A stretch of 64,000 bases of DNA from Mycobacterium marinum (GTDB lineage: Bacteria > Actinomycetota > Actinomycetes > Mycobacteriales > Mycobacteriaceae): positions 5,518,001-5,582,000 of the forward strand of contig NZ_CP024190.1 of NCBI RefSeq assembly GCF_003391395.1, read 5' to 3'. The first letter of the stretch is position 1, and each line of letters begins with the position of its first letter. Of this stretch, positions 1 to 8,085 are shown piece by piece. A program made the position numbers and the translations under genes. Below the pieces are notes generated by a model, which was given only the letters and a program-made list of their open reading frames with translations, was not told the DNA's origin and searched no databases.

Positions 1-77
1 GGCAGGCGATCGTGGGACAGAACATCAGCGGCAACGACGCGCTCGACGCGCTCGCGCAGCCGGCCGTCTTCGCCTGA
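1..77 (+). CDS. rpfA: C-terminal end of resuscitation-promoting factor RpfA (partial)
   Basis: An open frame enters from the left edge (codons in phase from base 3) and stops at TGA 75-77. Its last residues, GNDALDALAQPAVFA, closely match the C-terminal tail of mycobacterial RpfA as I remember it (KKLWQAIRAQDVCGNDALDSLAQPYVIG-like). RpfA is a secreted muralytic factor that helps dormant cells resume growth; the catalytic domain lies outside the window. The convergent moaE2 gene follows, as in M. tuberculosis. Only 24 residues are visible, so the call rests on the tail match and on gene order. Confidence 0.7.
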   Translation, partial: QAIVGQNISGNDALDALAQPAVFA

Positions 78-121
78 GACAGGGTCACCCCTAACCCGAC
101 CGGCGCGGAAAGCCGAGCGGG

Positions 122-547
122 TTAGGCCGAACCCACCCATTCTTCGGAACCATCACCGAAGAACTGGTGCTTCCACACCGGGAGCCGCGCCTTGATCGTG
201 TCGACCAACTTCGCGCACGTGGTGAACGCGGCCTCGCGATGATCGGCAGCCACGGCGGCCACCAAGGCTGCATCGCCCACGTACAGGACCCCGATTCGGT
301 GGCTGGCCGCGACCGCGCGCACACCGGCGGCGTGTTGGGCAACATCGGCCACCACCTCGGCTAGCACCTGGCCGGCCGACGGGTGCGCGGAGTACTCCAG
401 CCGCAACACTTCCCGGCCGCCATCGTGGTTGCGCACCACCCCGACGAAACCGACGACAGCTCCCGCCGAGGGCCGGCCCACCAGTTCCTCGTGTTCGGCC
501 AGAGAGATCGGCTGGTCGGTCAGCAGGGCCCGCACCACCTGCGTCAT
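122..547 (-). CDS. moaE2: Molybdopterin synthase catalytic subunit MoaE2
   Basis: A 141-residue MoaE-family protein. MoaE with the sulfur carrier MoaD converts cyclic pyranopterin monophosphate to molybdopterin in the cytoplasm. Visible family features are the N-terminal GAVVGFVGVVRNHDGG stretch, the LEYSAHPSAG segment, the RIGVLYVGDAALVAAVAADHR region and the C-terminal KARLPVWKHQFF with the conserved lysine. A longer reading upstream exists, but the start at 547 is chosen because its ATG overlaps the mog stop (ATGA at 544-547), which gives the normal family length. It is the last gene of a tightly coupled moaC2-mog-moaE2 operon. Confidence 0.93.
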   Translation of the reverse strand: MTQVVRALLTDQPISLAEHEELVGRPSAGAVVGFVGVVRNHDGGREVLRLEYSAHPSAGQVLAEVVADVAQHAAGVRAVAASHRIGVLYVGDAALVAAVAADHREAAFTTCAKLVDTIKARLPVWKHQFFGDGSEEWVGSA

Positions 548-1029
548 CGCCGGTGGTCTTGGCCAGCGATTTGATCGAGCGCGTGGTGCACGACGTCGGC
601 GAGCACATCCAACCCGTCCCGAACGCCGCCAGGTGAACCAGGCAAGTTGACGATCAAGGTTTGGCCGGCTACACCACACACGCCTCGGGACAACACCGAT
701 GTCGGAACCTTCGGCAAGCCGGCGCGGCGGATGGCGTCGGCCAATCCCGGGATCACAAAGTCCAGCACCGCCACGGTCTGTTCCGGGGTCGAGTCGGTAG
801 GCGAAATCCCAGTGCCGCCCGAGGTGATGATCAGGTCCACCTGGGCCTCGACCGCGTCCTGCAGCGCCTCGCCGACCGGGTTACCGTCGGCGACCACCTT
901 GGATTCCACCGGCGAAAAGCCGCGTTGCTCAAGCCATTCAGCGATAATCGGCCCGCATTCATCGGTGTACACACCGGATGCCGCACGCGTTGAAGCGATG
1001 ATGATTTGGGCCGAGCGAGCCGTGCTCAC
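544..1029 (-). CDS. mog: Molybdopterin adenylyltransferase-like protein Mog/MoaB
   Basis: A 161-residue MoaB/Mog protein that activates molybdopterin by adenylylation before molybdenum insertion. The MPT-binding signatures are present: ITSGGTGISPTD at about residues 67-78 and the SRGVCGVAGQTLIVNLPGSPGG stretch (residues about 115-135) with the Pro-Gly-Ser-Pro loop. The start ATG at 1027-1029 overlaps the moaC2 stop (1026-1028), and its own stop overlaps the moaE2 ATG, so all three genes are translationally coupled. Length and sequence match the M. tuberculosis Mog I remember (about 160 residues). Confidence 0.93.
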   Translation of the reverse strand: MSTARSAQIIIASTRAASGVYTDECGPIIAEWLEQRGFSPVESKVVADGNPVGEALQDAVEAQVDLIITSGGTGISPTDSTPEQTVAVLDFVIPGLADAIRRAGLPKVPTSVLSRGVCGVAGQTLIVNLPGSPGGVRDGLDVLADVVHHALDQIAGQDHRR

Positions 1030-1562
1030 CTCGACCAGCTTCCGCTGCGCCCGCCCTGTTTGCTGAGCACTCGGACATCGTCGATACGAGCGGCTGGGTC
1101 GACCGCTTTGATCATGTCGTAGAGCGTAAGGGCCGCGACGCTGACAGCGGTCAGTGCCTCCATCTCGACACCGGTTCGGTCGGTGCTGCGCACCGTCGCG
1201 GTGATCTCGACATCAGCCTCAGCCATGATGAAATCAACGTCGACACCGGTCAGGGCGAGCTGATGACACAGCGGGATCAAGTCACTGGTGCGTTTGGCCG
1301 CCAGAATTCCCGCCACCCGCGCGGTGGCCAGCGCATCCCCCTTGGGCAGGCCGCCGCTCGAGATCAACGCCACCACCTCCGTCGAGGTGCGCAGAAAGCC
1401 CGCAGCAACAGCCGTGCGTCTGGTGGCCCCCTTCTCGGTGACGTCGACCATGTGCGCGGCTCCCCGCTCATCCAGATGCGATAGCCCACCTGAGGGATAA
1501 GAGCCTGCCCCGGGTGTCGCCGATGCCGCGGGGGCCTTGGATGCGTTGGGGGGCTCGGCCAT
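1026..1562 (-). CDS. moaC2: Cyclic pyranopterin monophosphate synthase MoaC2
   Basis: A 178-residue MoaC protein, which forms cyclic pyranopterin monophosphate from the GTP-derived intermediate made by MoaA. The core starts at LSHLDERGAAHMVDVTEK. The catalytic region LIPLCHQLALTGVDVDF carries the conserved Cys-His pair, followed by GVEMEALTAVSVAALTLYDMIK and the C-terminal KQGGRSG. The N-terminal 25 or so residues (Pro/Ala/Ser-rich) are longer than usual and probably disordered; a later start would also be possible. It is the first gene of the moaC2-mog-moaE2 operon; a small conserved gene lies 8 bp upstream on the same strand. Confidence 0.93.
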   Translation of the reverse strand: MAEPPNASKAPAASATPGAGSYPSGGLSHLDERGAAHMVDVTEKGATRRTAVAAGFLRTSTEVVALISSGGLPKGDALATARVAGILAAKRTSDLIPLCHQLALTGVDVDFIMAEADVEITATVRSTDRTGVEMEALTAVSVAALTLYDMIKAVDPAARIDDVRVLSKQGGRSGSWSR

Positions 1563-1570
1563 CCCAACGA

Positions 1571-1780
1571 CTACCTGTTGACGACTGTCACCGGGTGCAG
1601 GTAGGGCAGATCGTCTGCGGCCAGCGGAAACACCACCTCACCGAACGGAGACAACGCCCCTGTTCGGTCGGTCACCAGCTCGCTCACGGCGTGGTCATCC
1701 GGATCCGTGGTCGGCCAGCCGTTGTCCACGTACTTGCTCTTACCCGCCTTGCCTTCAGCAATGTCAGCCACGGCGTCCAT
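1571..1780 (-). CDS. Small conserved hypothetical protein upstream of moaC2
   Basis: A 69-residue acidic protein (starts MDAVADIAEGKAGKSKYVDN, ends HPVTVVNR) with no signal peptide, membrane segment or recognised domain. It occupies the position of Rv0863 in M. tuberculosis, next to moaC2 and divergent from the helicase-associated gene, and I recall similar sequence there. The 8-bp gap to moaC2 suggests it is the first gene of the molybdopterin operon. A longer reading upstream exists in another frame but lacks conserved character. Function is unknown; a role linked to Mo-cofactor synthesis is only inferred from position. Confidence 0.7.
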   Translation of the reverse strand: MDAVADIAEGKAGKSKYVDNGWPTTDPDDHAVSELVTDRTGALSPFGEVVFPLAADDLPYLHPVTVVNR

Positions 1781-1843
1781 TCTGACAGGTTTACCTGCCG
1801 TCCGCGGCGCAAGGTCACCGGTCGGGCCCTACGCTGATCAGCA

Positions 1844-4102
1844 ATGACCGAACACACCCCGGAAATCCCGCTGGGGTCCTGGCTGGCCGAATTGCCCGAC
1901 GAGCGGCTGATCACGCTACTCGAGCTGCGGCCGGACCTTGCCCAGCCGCCACCTGGCAGCATCGCCGCGCTAGCCGCGCGGGCCCAGGCCCGTCAATCGG
2001 TCAAGGCTGCGACCGAACAACTCGACTTCCTGCGGTTGGCGGTGCTCGATGCGTTGCTGGTGCTGCTGGCCGACACCGAGCCGGTGCCGATCGCAAAGCT
2101 GGTGTCGCTGATCGGTGAGCGCGCCACCCAGGCCGAACTGACCGAAGCGCTCACCGACCTCAAACTGCGCGCCCTGGCCTGGGGCGACACCACCGTCCGG
2201 ATCGCCGCCGACGCCGGCACCGCGCTGCCATGGCACCCGGGACAGGCCACTCTCGAGGACAACTCGCGAACCGGCGAGCAAATTGCCGAACTGATCGCCG
2301 GGCTGGACCAGCCGCAACGCGACGTGCTGGACAAACTGCTCGAGGGGTCGCCGATGGGCCGCACCCGCGACGCCGCACCCGGCGCCGCCCCGGACCGACC
2401 GGTGCCGCAGCTCTTGACGATGGGACTGCTGCGGCGCATCGACGCCGACACCGTGATTTTGCCCCGCCACGTCGGCCAGGTGCTCCGCGGCGAACGGCCC
2501 GGTCCGATGCAGCTCAGCGCACCCGACCCGGTGGTTTCCACCACCACCCCCGAGGACGTGGACGCGACGGCCGCCGGAGCGGTGATCGACCTGCTGCGTG
2601 AGGTGGAAGCACTGCTGGAAAACCTCGGCACCATGCCGGTTGTCGAGCTGCGCAGCGGTGGACTTGGGGTGCGTGAGATGAAGCGGATCGCCAAGGCGGT
2701 CGGAATCGACGAGGCGCGCCTGGGCCTGATCCTCGAGGTGGCGGCGGCGGCCGGACTGATCGCCAGCGGCATGCCCGATCCGCTGCCCGACCACGGTGAC
2801 GGACCGTACTGGGCGCCGACGGCCACCGCCGACCGGTTCACCACGATGTCACCGGCCGAGCGGTGGCAGCTACTGGCCACCGCGTGGCTCGATCTGCCCG
2901 GCCGACCGGCGTTGATCGGCAGCCGCGGCCCCGACGCCAAGCCCTATAGCGCCTTGTCTGATTCGCTGTTCTCGACTGCGGCGCCATTGGATCGCCGGCT
3001 GCTCCTGGGCATGCTCGCTGAGCTACCCGCCGGCGCCGGTGTCGATCCGGTGACGGCTTCGGCCGCTTTGATCTGGCAGCGCCCGCGATGGAGCCGAAGA
3101 CTGCAGCCGGAGCCGATCTCGGATCTGCTGGCCGAGAGCGAGGTCCTGGGGCTGGTCGGGCGCGGCGCGATCAGCAAGCCCGGGCGCACCCTGCTGGAAC
3201 ACGGCGGCGACCCCGCCGCCGTGATTGCCACAATGGCCGCGGCGCTGCCGAAGCCGATCGACCATTTTCTGGTCCAAGCGGACCTGACCGTCGTGGTGCC
3301 CGGTCCGCTGCAGCGCGACCTCGCCGATGAACTGGCGACCGTGGCGACCATCGAATCGGCCGGTGCGGCGATGGTGTACCGGGTCAGCGAACAATCCATC
3401 CGGCATGCGCTCGACATCGGCAAGACCCGCGGCTGGATGCACACGTTTTTCGCGGACCACTCCAAGACGCCGGTCCCGCAGGGACTCACCTACCTCATCG
3501 ACGACGTGGCGCGCCGGCACGGCCAGCTCCGTATCGGCATGGCGACCTCGTTCGTGCGCTGCGAAGACCCCGCGTTGCTGGCCCAAGCCGTAGCGGCACC
3601 CGCCGCGGAGGCGGTGCAGCTGCGCGCGCTGGCCCCGACCGTGGCGGTGTCACCCGCCCCGATCGGCGAGGTCCTCGTCGCCCTGCGCAGTGCGGGCTTC
3701 GCACCCGCGGCCGAGGATTCCACCGGCGCGATTGTCGACGTCCGGCCCCGCGGCTCCCGGGTTCCCGCTCCCAACCAACGCCGGCCCTATCGGCCCCCGG
3801 CACGGCCCAGCGGTGAGACGCTCAACGGCATCATCGAGGTGCTGCGCAAGGTGACCTCGGCACCGTTCGGCAATATCCGCATCGATCCGGCTGTCGCGAT
3901 GTCGCTGCTGCAACGCGCCGCAAAGGACGAGGCCACGCTGGTGATCGGCTACCTCGACGCGGCGGGCGTGGCCACCCAGCGGGTGGTGTCCCCCATCGTC
4001 ATCCGGGGCGGTCAGTTGACCGCCTTCGATTCCACGTCGGGAAAGCTGCGTGACTTCGCTGTGCACCGCATCACGTCGGTCGTCTCGGCCGACGGCCAAT
4101 AA
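1844..4102 (+). CDS. Helicase-associated protein with XPB/Ssl2-like N-terminal domain
   Basis: A 752-residue protein corresponding to M. tuberculosis Rv0862c. No Walker A or DEAD/DEVH box is visible, so it is not itself a helicase. It carries repeated winged-helix-like stretches and the C-terminal region (residues about 460-750) typical of 'helicase-associated / XPB N-terminal-like' proteins, for example LSTSGKLRDFAVHRITSV near the end. It is encoded directly upstream of the XPB helicase with only an 82-bp gap, which is itself filled by an overlapping short frame. The conserved pairing suggests it is a partner or regulator of XPB in DNA repair or unwinding; this is inference. Confidence 0.85.
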   Translation: MTEHTPEIPLGSWLAELPDERLITLLELRPDLAQPPPGSIAALAARAQARQSVKAATEQLDFLRLAVLDALLVLLADTEPVPIAKLVSLIGERATQAELTEALTDLKLRALAWGDTTVRIAADAGTALPWHPGQATLEDNSRTGEQIAELIAGLDQPQRDVLDKLLEGSPMGRTRDAAPGAAPDRPVPQLLTMGLLRRIDADTVILPRHVGQVLRGERPGPMQLSAPDPVVSTTTPEDVDATAAGAVIDLLREVEALLENLGTMPVVELRSGGLGVREMKRIAKAVGIDEARLGLILEVAAAAGLIASGMPDPLPDHGDGPYWAPTATADRFTTMSPAERWQLLATAWLDLPGRPALIGSRGPDAKPYSALSDSLFSTAAPLDRRLLLGMLAELPAGAGVDPVTASAALIWQRPRWSRRLQPEPISDLLAESEVLGLVGRGAISKPGRTLLEHGGDPAAVIATMAAALPKPIDHFLVQADLTVVVPGPLQRDLADELATVATIESAGAAMVYRVSEQSIRHALDIGKTRGWMHTFFADHSKTPVPQGLTYLIDDVARRHGQLRIGMATSFVRCEDPALLAQAVAAPAAEAVQLRALAPTVAVSPAPIGEVLVALRSAGFAPAAEDSTGAIVDVRPRGSRVPAPNQRRPYRPPARPSGETLNGIIEVLRKVTSAPFGNIRIDPAVAMSLLQRAAKDEATLVIGYLDAAGVATQRVVSPIVIRGGQLTAFDSTSGKLRDFAVHRITSVVSADGQ

Positions 4103-4188
4103 TGGATGCCATGATCCACTTCGGCTACCACCCAGATGGCGATGCGGTGCTGATAGCACCCTGCTGTGACGGAGGGCGGCGGGCATGA
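4102..4188 (+). CDS. Candidate 28-codon coupling ORF between the helicase pair
   Basis: A short frame (MDAMIHFGYHPDGDAVLIAP... ending CCDGGRRA) begins with an ATG that shares a base with the TAA stop of the upstream gene (TAATG at 4100-4104). It ends with a TGA that overlaps the ATG of the XPB helicase (ATGA at 4185-4188). It therefore bridges the whole gap between the two genes with coupled junctions at both ends. It contains one Cys-Cys pair and no signal peptide. It may serve only to carry ribosomes to the helicase start, or may be a real microprotein. There is no independent evidence of translation. Confidence 0.4.
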   Translation: MDAMIHFGYHPDGDAVLIAPCCDGGRRA

Positions 4189-5834
4189 CCGACGGACCCC
4201 TGATCGTGCAATCCGACAAGACGGTTCTGCTCGAGGTCGACCACGAGCAGGCCGGTGCCGCACGCGCAGCCATCGCGCCGTTCGCCGAGCTCGAGCGCGC
4301 GCCAGAACACGTGCACACCTACCGGATCACACCGCTGGCCCTATGGAACGCCCGGGCGGCCGGCCACGACGCCGAGCAGGTGGTCGACGCGCTGGTCACC
4401 CACTCGCGCTACGCGGTACCCCAGCCCCTGCTCGTCGACATCGTCGACACCATGGCCCGCTATGGCCGGCTGCAACTGGTCAAGCACCCTGCGCATGGTT
4501 TGACGCTGATCAGCCTGGATCGGGCCGTGCTCGAAGAAGTGCTGCGCAACAAGAAGATTGCGCCGATGCTGGGCGCCCGCATCGACGATGACACCGTTAT
4601 CGTCCACCCCAGCGAGCGAGGCCGGGTCAAGCAGCTGCTGCTCAAGATCGGTTGGCCCGCGGAAGATCTCGCCGGCTACGTGAACGGCGAGGCACATTCG
4701 ATCAGCCTGCAGCCCGACGGGTGGGAGCTGCGCGACTACCAAGAGCTGGCCACCGACTCCTTCTGGGCCGGCGGTTCCGGCGTGGTGGTGCTGCCGTGTG
4801 GGGCGGGCAAGACACTGGTCGGCGCGGCCGCAATGGCCAAGGCCCAGGCGACCACGCTGATCCTGGTCACCAACATCGTCGCCGCGCGGCAGTGGAAACG
4901 CGAACTGGTGGCCCGCACTTCGCTCACCGAGGAAGAGATCGGCGAGTACTCCGGAGAACGCAAGGAAATTCGGCCGGTCACCATCTCGACCTACCAGATG
5001 ATCACCCGCCGCTCCAAGGGCGAATACCGCCACCTCGAGCTCTTCGACAGCCGCGACTGGGGCCTGATCATCTACGACGAGGTGCATCTGCTGCCGGCAC
5101 CGGTGTTCCGGATGACCGCCGACCTGCAGTCCAAGCGGCGACTGGGCCTGACCGCGACGCTGATCCGCGAAGATGGCCGCGAGGGCGACGTCTTCTCCCT
5201 CATCGGCCCCAAGCGCTACGACGCGCCGTGGAAGGACATCGAAGCGCAGGGCTGGATCGCCCCGGCGGAGTGTGTCGAAGTCCGGGTCACCATGACCGAC
5301 AGCGAACGCATGACGTACGCCACCGCCGAGCCCGAAGAGCGCTACCGGCTGTGCTCGACGGTGCACACCAAGATCGCTGTGGTGAAGTCGATTCTGCACA
5401 AGCACCCCGGCGAGCAAACCCTGGTGATCGGGGCCTACCTGGATCAACTCGAAGAGCTGGGCACCGAACTTGATGCTCCGGTCATCCAGGGAGCGACAAA
5501 AACTCGGGAAAGAGAGGCGCTGTTCGACGCCTTCCGGCGTGGCGAGATAGCCACCCTGGTGGTGTCGAAGGTCGCCAACTTCTCCATCGACTTGCCGGAG
5601 GCCTCTGTGGCGGTGCAGGTTTCGGGGACCTTTGGCTCGCGCCAGGAGGAAGCACAGCGGTTGGGCCGGTTGCTGCGCCCCAAGTCCGACGGCGGTGGCG
5701 CAATGTTTTATTCGGTGGTTGCCCGCGACAGCCTGGACGCCGAATACGCCGCACACCGGCAACGATTCCTGGCCGAGCAGGGCTATGGCTACATCATCCG
5801 CGACGCCGACGACCTGTTGGGCCCGGCGATCTAG
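4185..5834 (+). CDS. ercC3: XPB/RAD25-type superfamily 2 DNA helicase
   Basis: A 549-residue SF2 helicase of the bacterial XPB type (Rv0861c orthologue), an ATP-dependent 3'-5' DNA helicase acting in repair-type unwinding. After an N-terminal damage-recognition-like domain (residues 1-170), WELRDYQELATDSF opens the helicase core. Motif I is LPCGAGKT (about residues 203-210), motif II is DEVH (about residue 298), motif III is LTAT, and motif VI is QRLGRLLRPK. ETC-type XPB features such as SGERKEIRPVTISTYQM precede motif II. The start is fixed by the ATGA overlap with the short upstream frame. A long palindrome 4 bp after the stop is a probable terminator. Confidence 0.95.
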   Translation: MTDGPLIVQSDKTVLLEVDHEQAGAARAAIAPFAELERAPEHVHTYRITPLALWNARAAGHDAEQVVDALVTHSRYAVPQPLLVDIVDTMARYGRLQLVKHPAHGLTLISLDRAVLEEVLRNKKIAPMLGARIDDDTVIVHPSERGRVKQLLLKIGWPAEDLAGYVNGEAHSISLQPDGWELRDYQELATDSFWAGGSGVVVLPCGAGKTLVGAAAMAKAQATTLILVTNIVAARQWKRELVARTSLTEEEIGEYSGERKEIRPVTISTYQMITRRSKGEYRHLELFDSRDWGLIIYDEVHLLPAPVFRMTADLQSKRRLGLTATLIREDGREGDVFSLIGPKRYDAPWKDIEAQGWIAPAECVEVRVTMTDSERMTYATAEPEERYRLCSTVHTKIAVVKSILHKHPGEQTLVIGAYLDQLEELGTELDAPVIQGATKTREREALFDAFRRGEIATLVVSKVANFSIDLPEASVAVQVSGTFGSRQEEAQRLGRLLRPKSDGGGAMFYSVVARDSLDAEYAAHRQRFLAEQGYGYIIRDADDLLGPAI

Positions 5835-5838
5835 CCTG

Positions 5839-5899
5839 GCGAGCAGACGCAAAATCGCACCAACGGAGCCCCGTTTGGTGCGATTTTGCGTCTGCTCGC
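5839..5899. terminator. Long palindrome after ercC3, probable terminator
   Basis: GCGAGCAGACGCAAAATCGC and its near-perfect inverted copy enclose a short centre (arms of about 24 bp plus a further bulged stem). It starts 4 bp after the ercC3 stop. Related palindromes occur at 9917-9974 and 49527-49588, each just after a gene end. Hairpin strength and position suggest transcription termination or an mRNA 3' end structure. No clear U-tract follows, so the termination role is inferred. Confidence 0.6.
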
Positions 5900-5991
5900 G
5901 CCGGGGTAGGTAGAACACACACCTGACTTTGCTCGTTTTCACAGCTCAGGGCATTGGCCGCCCAAGAGTCGTGTTGTACATTCGGGCGTTT

Positions 5992-6462
5992 ATGAGCACC
6001 CGCAGCGATCGGCGCATCCAGCGATGGCAGTCAGCCATCGTGGTTGCCGCGGCGCTGAGTGTGTTTGTTGCGTTGATCGCAGGTTGGGCGTTGCGCCCCA
6101 AGTTCTCTGCGGCCTCGCTGCCCGAACCGGTGACATGGTCACACGGAATTTCAGTCCACAGCCCGCATTCCGGGGCCCTCGGGTCAACACAACTACATGC
6201 CGATTCCCCAGCCGTGAGCCATGTCGGCAACGCCACGGCATCAGGCTCGGTACCAACCCACACCAAGCCGTTCCACAGCATGTGGATGACGCGTGGTCGG
6301 CCGCCGAGCTGGATTCCTTTATCACCGGCCTTAGTCTGGTCGCCGCAGCCGGCATCGCTTTTCGCAATGGAATTGGCGCCCAACCTCACCCATACCGCCA
6401 AGCCCGCCGATGCTGCGGGCGGTCGAGATTCGCTGACGCGGCTCTGCGTGGCCCGTTGCTGA
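5992..6462 (+). CDS. Hypothetical protein with one N-terminal membrane segment
   Basis: A 156-residue reading with a basic N-terminus (MSTRSDRRIQRW) and one hydrophobic segment (about residues 15-33, SAIVVAAALSVFVALIAGWAL), followed by a Ser/His-rich region. The ATG at 5992 is preferred to an upstream start because the membrane anchor then sits at a normal distance from the N-terminus. No family is recognised. In the second half, another frame (from about 6280, with DDAWSAAELDSFITG) looks at least as protein-like, so the gene may be frameshifted or decayed. It lies in the block between ercC3 and fadB. Confidence 0.35.
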   Translation: MSTRSDRRIQRWQSAIVVAAALSVFVALIAGWALRPKFSAASLPEPVTWSHGISVHSPHSGALGSTQLHADSPAVSHVGNATASGSVPTHTKPFHSMWMTRGRPPSWIPLSPALVWSPQPASLFAMELAPNLTHTAKPADAAGGRDSLTRLCVARC

Positions 6463-6684
6463 TGGCGCAGCGCTAATCGCGCCGCTGTGACGTAGCACCG
6501 CATACCCACCGCCGCTCAGGCCCGCCGCTTCGACGCGACCATCGCACCTGTGTCCGCCTGGCCGCCCGGCACCGTTTCGCCGGGACCGCCCTCACAACCA
6601 CCAGCGCCATCTCGCCCGTAGGCAGATCTGGCGTTTCCCACACCAACTCGCCCGGGCCGTGCCGGCCCCGAAAGGAGAGTCTTC
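6463..6684. other. Intergenic stretch before the small secreted protein gene
   Basis: About 220 bp without a convincing gene. It is Cys/Pro/Arg-coding in all frames, without conserved motifs. The only clear element is the ribosome-binding site GAAAGGAGAG (from 6670) that serves the ATG at 6685. A promoter for that gene is expected here but not identified. Confidence 0.4.
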
Positions 6685-7005
6685 ATGTCCTACCCGAATG
6701 CGCGCACTCTGCCCCTGGGATCACTCAACCAAAAGTCCACCGCCCTGGTCGCGAAACTACTTGTCGGCGCTGCCATCGCTGTCGGTTTCGGTGTGAGCGC
6801 AGCGGCATCGGCCAGCGCGGCTGACTGCATTGCCGGAACCGCGCCTGGCGGCGCCGACGCCAGCCCGTTGCAGAGCCTGAGCAACGGCTGTACCGAACTG
6901 CCAGTTCACATTCCGAGCGCAACGGAACGCGAGATCGATCGCGGACTGCACGACGGCTATGTCGAGGGCACGGTGCGCGGCCCGGCTTCGATCCCGAATC
7001 AGTAG
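6685..7005 (+). CDS. Small secreted hypothetical protein
   Basis: A 106-residue protein with a Sec-type signal peptide: a charged N-region to about residue 25, a hydrophobic core (LLVGAAIAVGFGVSAAASA), and a likely cut after ASA about residue 46. The mature part of about 60 residues has two cysteines (DCIAGTAPGG and SNGCTEL) that could form one disulfide. A good ribosome-binding site (GGAGAG) precedes the ATG. Similar small two-Cys exported proteins are common in mycobacteria, but I do not recognise a named family. Confidence 0.65.
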   Translation: MSYPNARTLPLGSLNQKSTALVAKLLVGAAIAVGFGVSAAASASAADCIAGTAPGGADASPLQSLSNGCTELPVHIPSATEREIDRGLHDGYVEGTVRGPASIPNQ

Positions 7006-7032
7006 ACCGGGGCCCAGCAGCCGCGGTGGCCG

Positions 7033-8016
7033 CTAGCTCAGCGCGGGAATCACTTCACGCTCGAACAACTCGATGCCGGAGCGGTCATACGCGGCTTCCG
7101 GGAAATAGCAGATCGCGTATTCGCACCCAAGGTCGCGAATCTGCGCCAGTCGCTCAATGACCTGTTCGGGCGTGCCCGTCGCCGAATCCGGCAGGCCGCC
7201 AACCATCGAATCGGCCACGGCCTCAGGCACGTAGCCGACCAGACGGTCACGGACTCGCCCCATCCGATCTTTGACGTCGGCTTCCGAGGTACCCAGGACG
7301 GCGGTGAAGTTGGCCGATCGCACTATGGCGTCGAATTCGGTGCCCAGTTTGCGACAATGCTCCGCCAACACCTGCGACTTGTGCGCGAACTGTTCGGGCT
7401 GGGGCGTGAAGTTGGTGTATTGCGCGTACTGTGCGGCGATACGTAACGTCACCTTCTCCCCGCCACCGGCAACCCACAATGGAATTCCATTGTTCTGCAA
7501 CGGCTTCGGCGCGACGATCGCGCCGTCGACCTGATAGTGCTTGCCGTCGAAACTGACCTTGCCGTCGCGCCAGGCGTCCCGCATGATCTGCACGCCTTCG
7601 TCCAGCCGGCCCAACCGCACCCCGGCCGAAGGGAATCCGTAGCCGTAGGCACGCCACTCGTGTTCGTACCAGCCGCCCCCGATCCCCATCTGGATGCGCC
7701 CACCCGAGATGATGTCGGCGGTGGCCGCCACCTTGGCGAGATATACCGGATTGCGGTAGCTCATCGCGGTGCACATTTGGCCGAGCTTGATCCTCGAGGT
7801 CACCGCCGCGTAGGCCGCCATCAACGACCAGGCCTCATGGGTGGCCTCGTCACTGGGCAATGGCACGGTATGGAAGTGGTCATAGACCCACAGTGAGTCC
7901 CAGGCGCTGGCATCGGCGTAGGTAGCCAGGTCGCGCATCACCGCCCAATGCTGCTCGGGCGCGATGCCGACGAGATCCATTCGCCAGCCTTGCGGAATGA
8001 AAAAACCGAAGCGCAT
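7033..8016 (-). CDS. LLM-class F420-dependent oxidoreductase
   Basis: A 327-residue luciferase-like monooxygenase-family protein, the type that in mycobacteria usually uses coenzyme F420. It begins MRFGFFIPQGWRMDLVG, then shows WVYDHFHTVPLP (F420/flavin-binding region), LGQMCTAMSYRNP, SGGRIQMGIGGGWYEHEW, and PLWVAGGGEKVTLRIAAQYA near residue 190, all standard for the family. The ATG at 8016 is chosen over an upstream start because the beta-strand MRFGFF is the usual N-terminus. Substrate is unknown. It lies next to, and on the same strand as, the TetR gene at 8086-8625. Confidence 0.88.
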   Translation of the reverse strand: MRFGFFIPQGWRMDLVGIAPEQHWAVMRDLATYADASAWDSLWVYDHFHTVPLPSDEATHEAWSLMAAYAAVTSRIKLGQMCTAMSYRNPVYLAKVAATADIISGGRIQMGIGGGWYEHEWRAYGYGFPSAGVRLGRLDEGVQIMRDAWRDGKVSFDGKHYQVDGAIVAPKPLQNNGIPLWVAGGGEKVTLRIAAQYAQYTNFTPQPEQFAHKSQVLAEHCRKLGTEFDAIVRSANFTAVLGTSEADVKDRMGRVRDRLVGYVPEAVADSMVGGLPDSATGTPEQVIERLAQIRDLGCEYAICYFPEAAYDRSGIELFEREVIPALS

Positions 8017-8085
8017 AGCTCGGACTATATGCCCGGCGGCCACCGAATTTGGAGCGGGCACCAAGCACCCGCCCCGAGCCCGGCG

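Noticed and set aside
4341..5942. A 533-codon minus-strand frame opposite the XPB helicase
   Set aside because: Antisense shadow; helicase motifs on the plus strand are complete, and the antisense product has no recognisable pattern.
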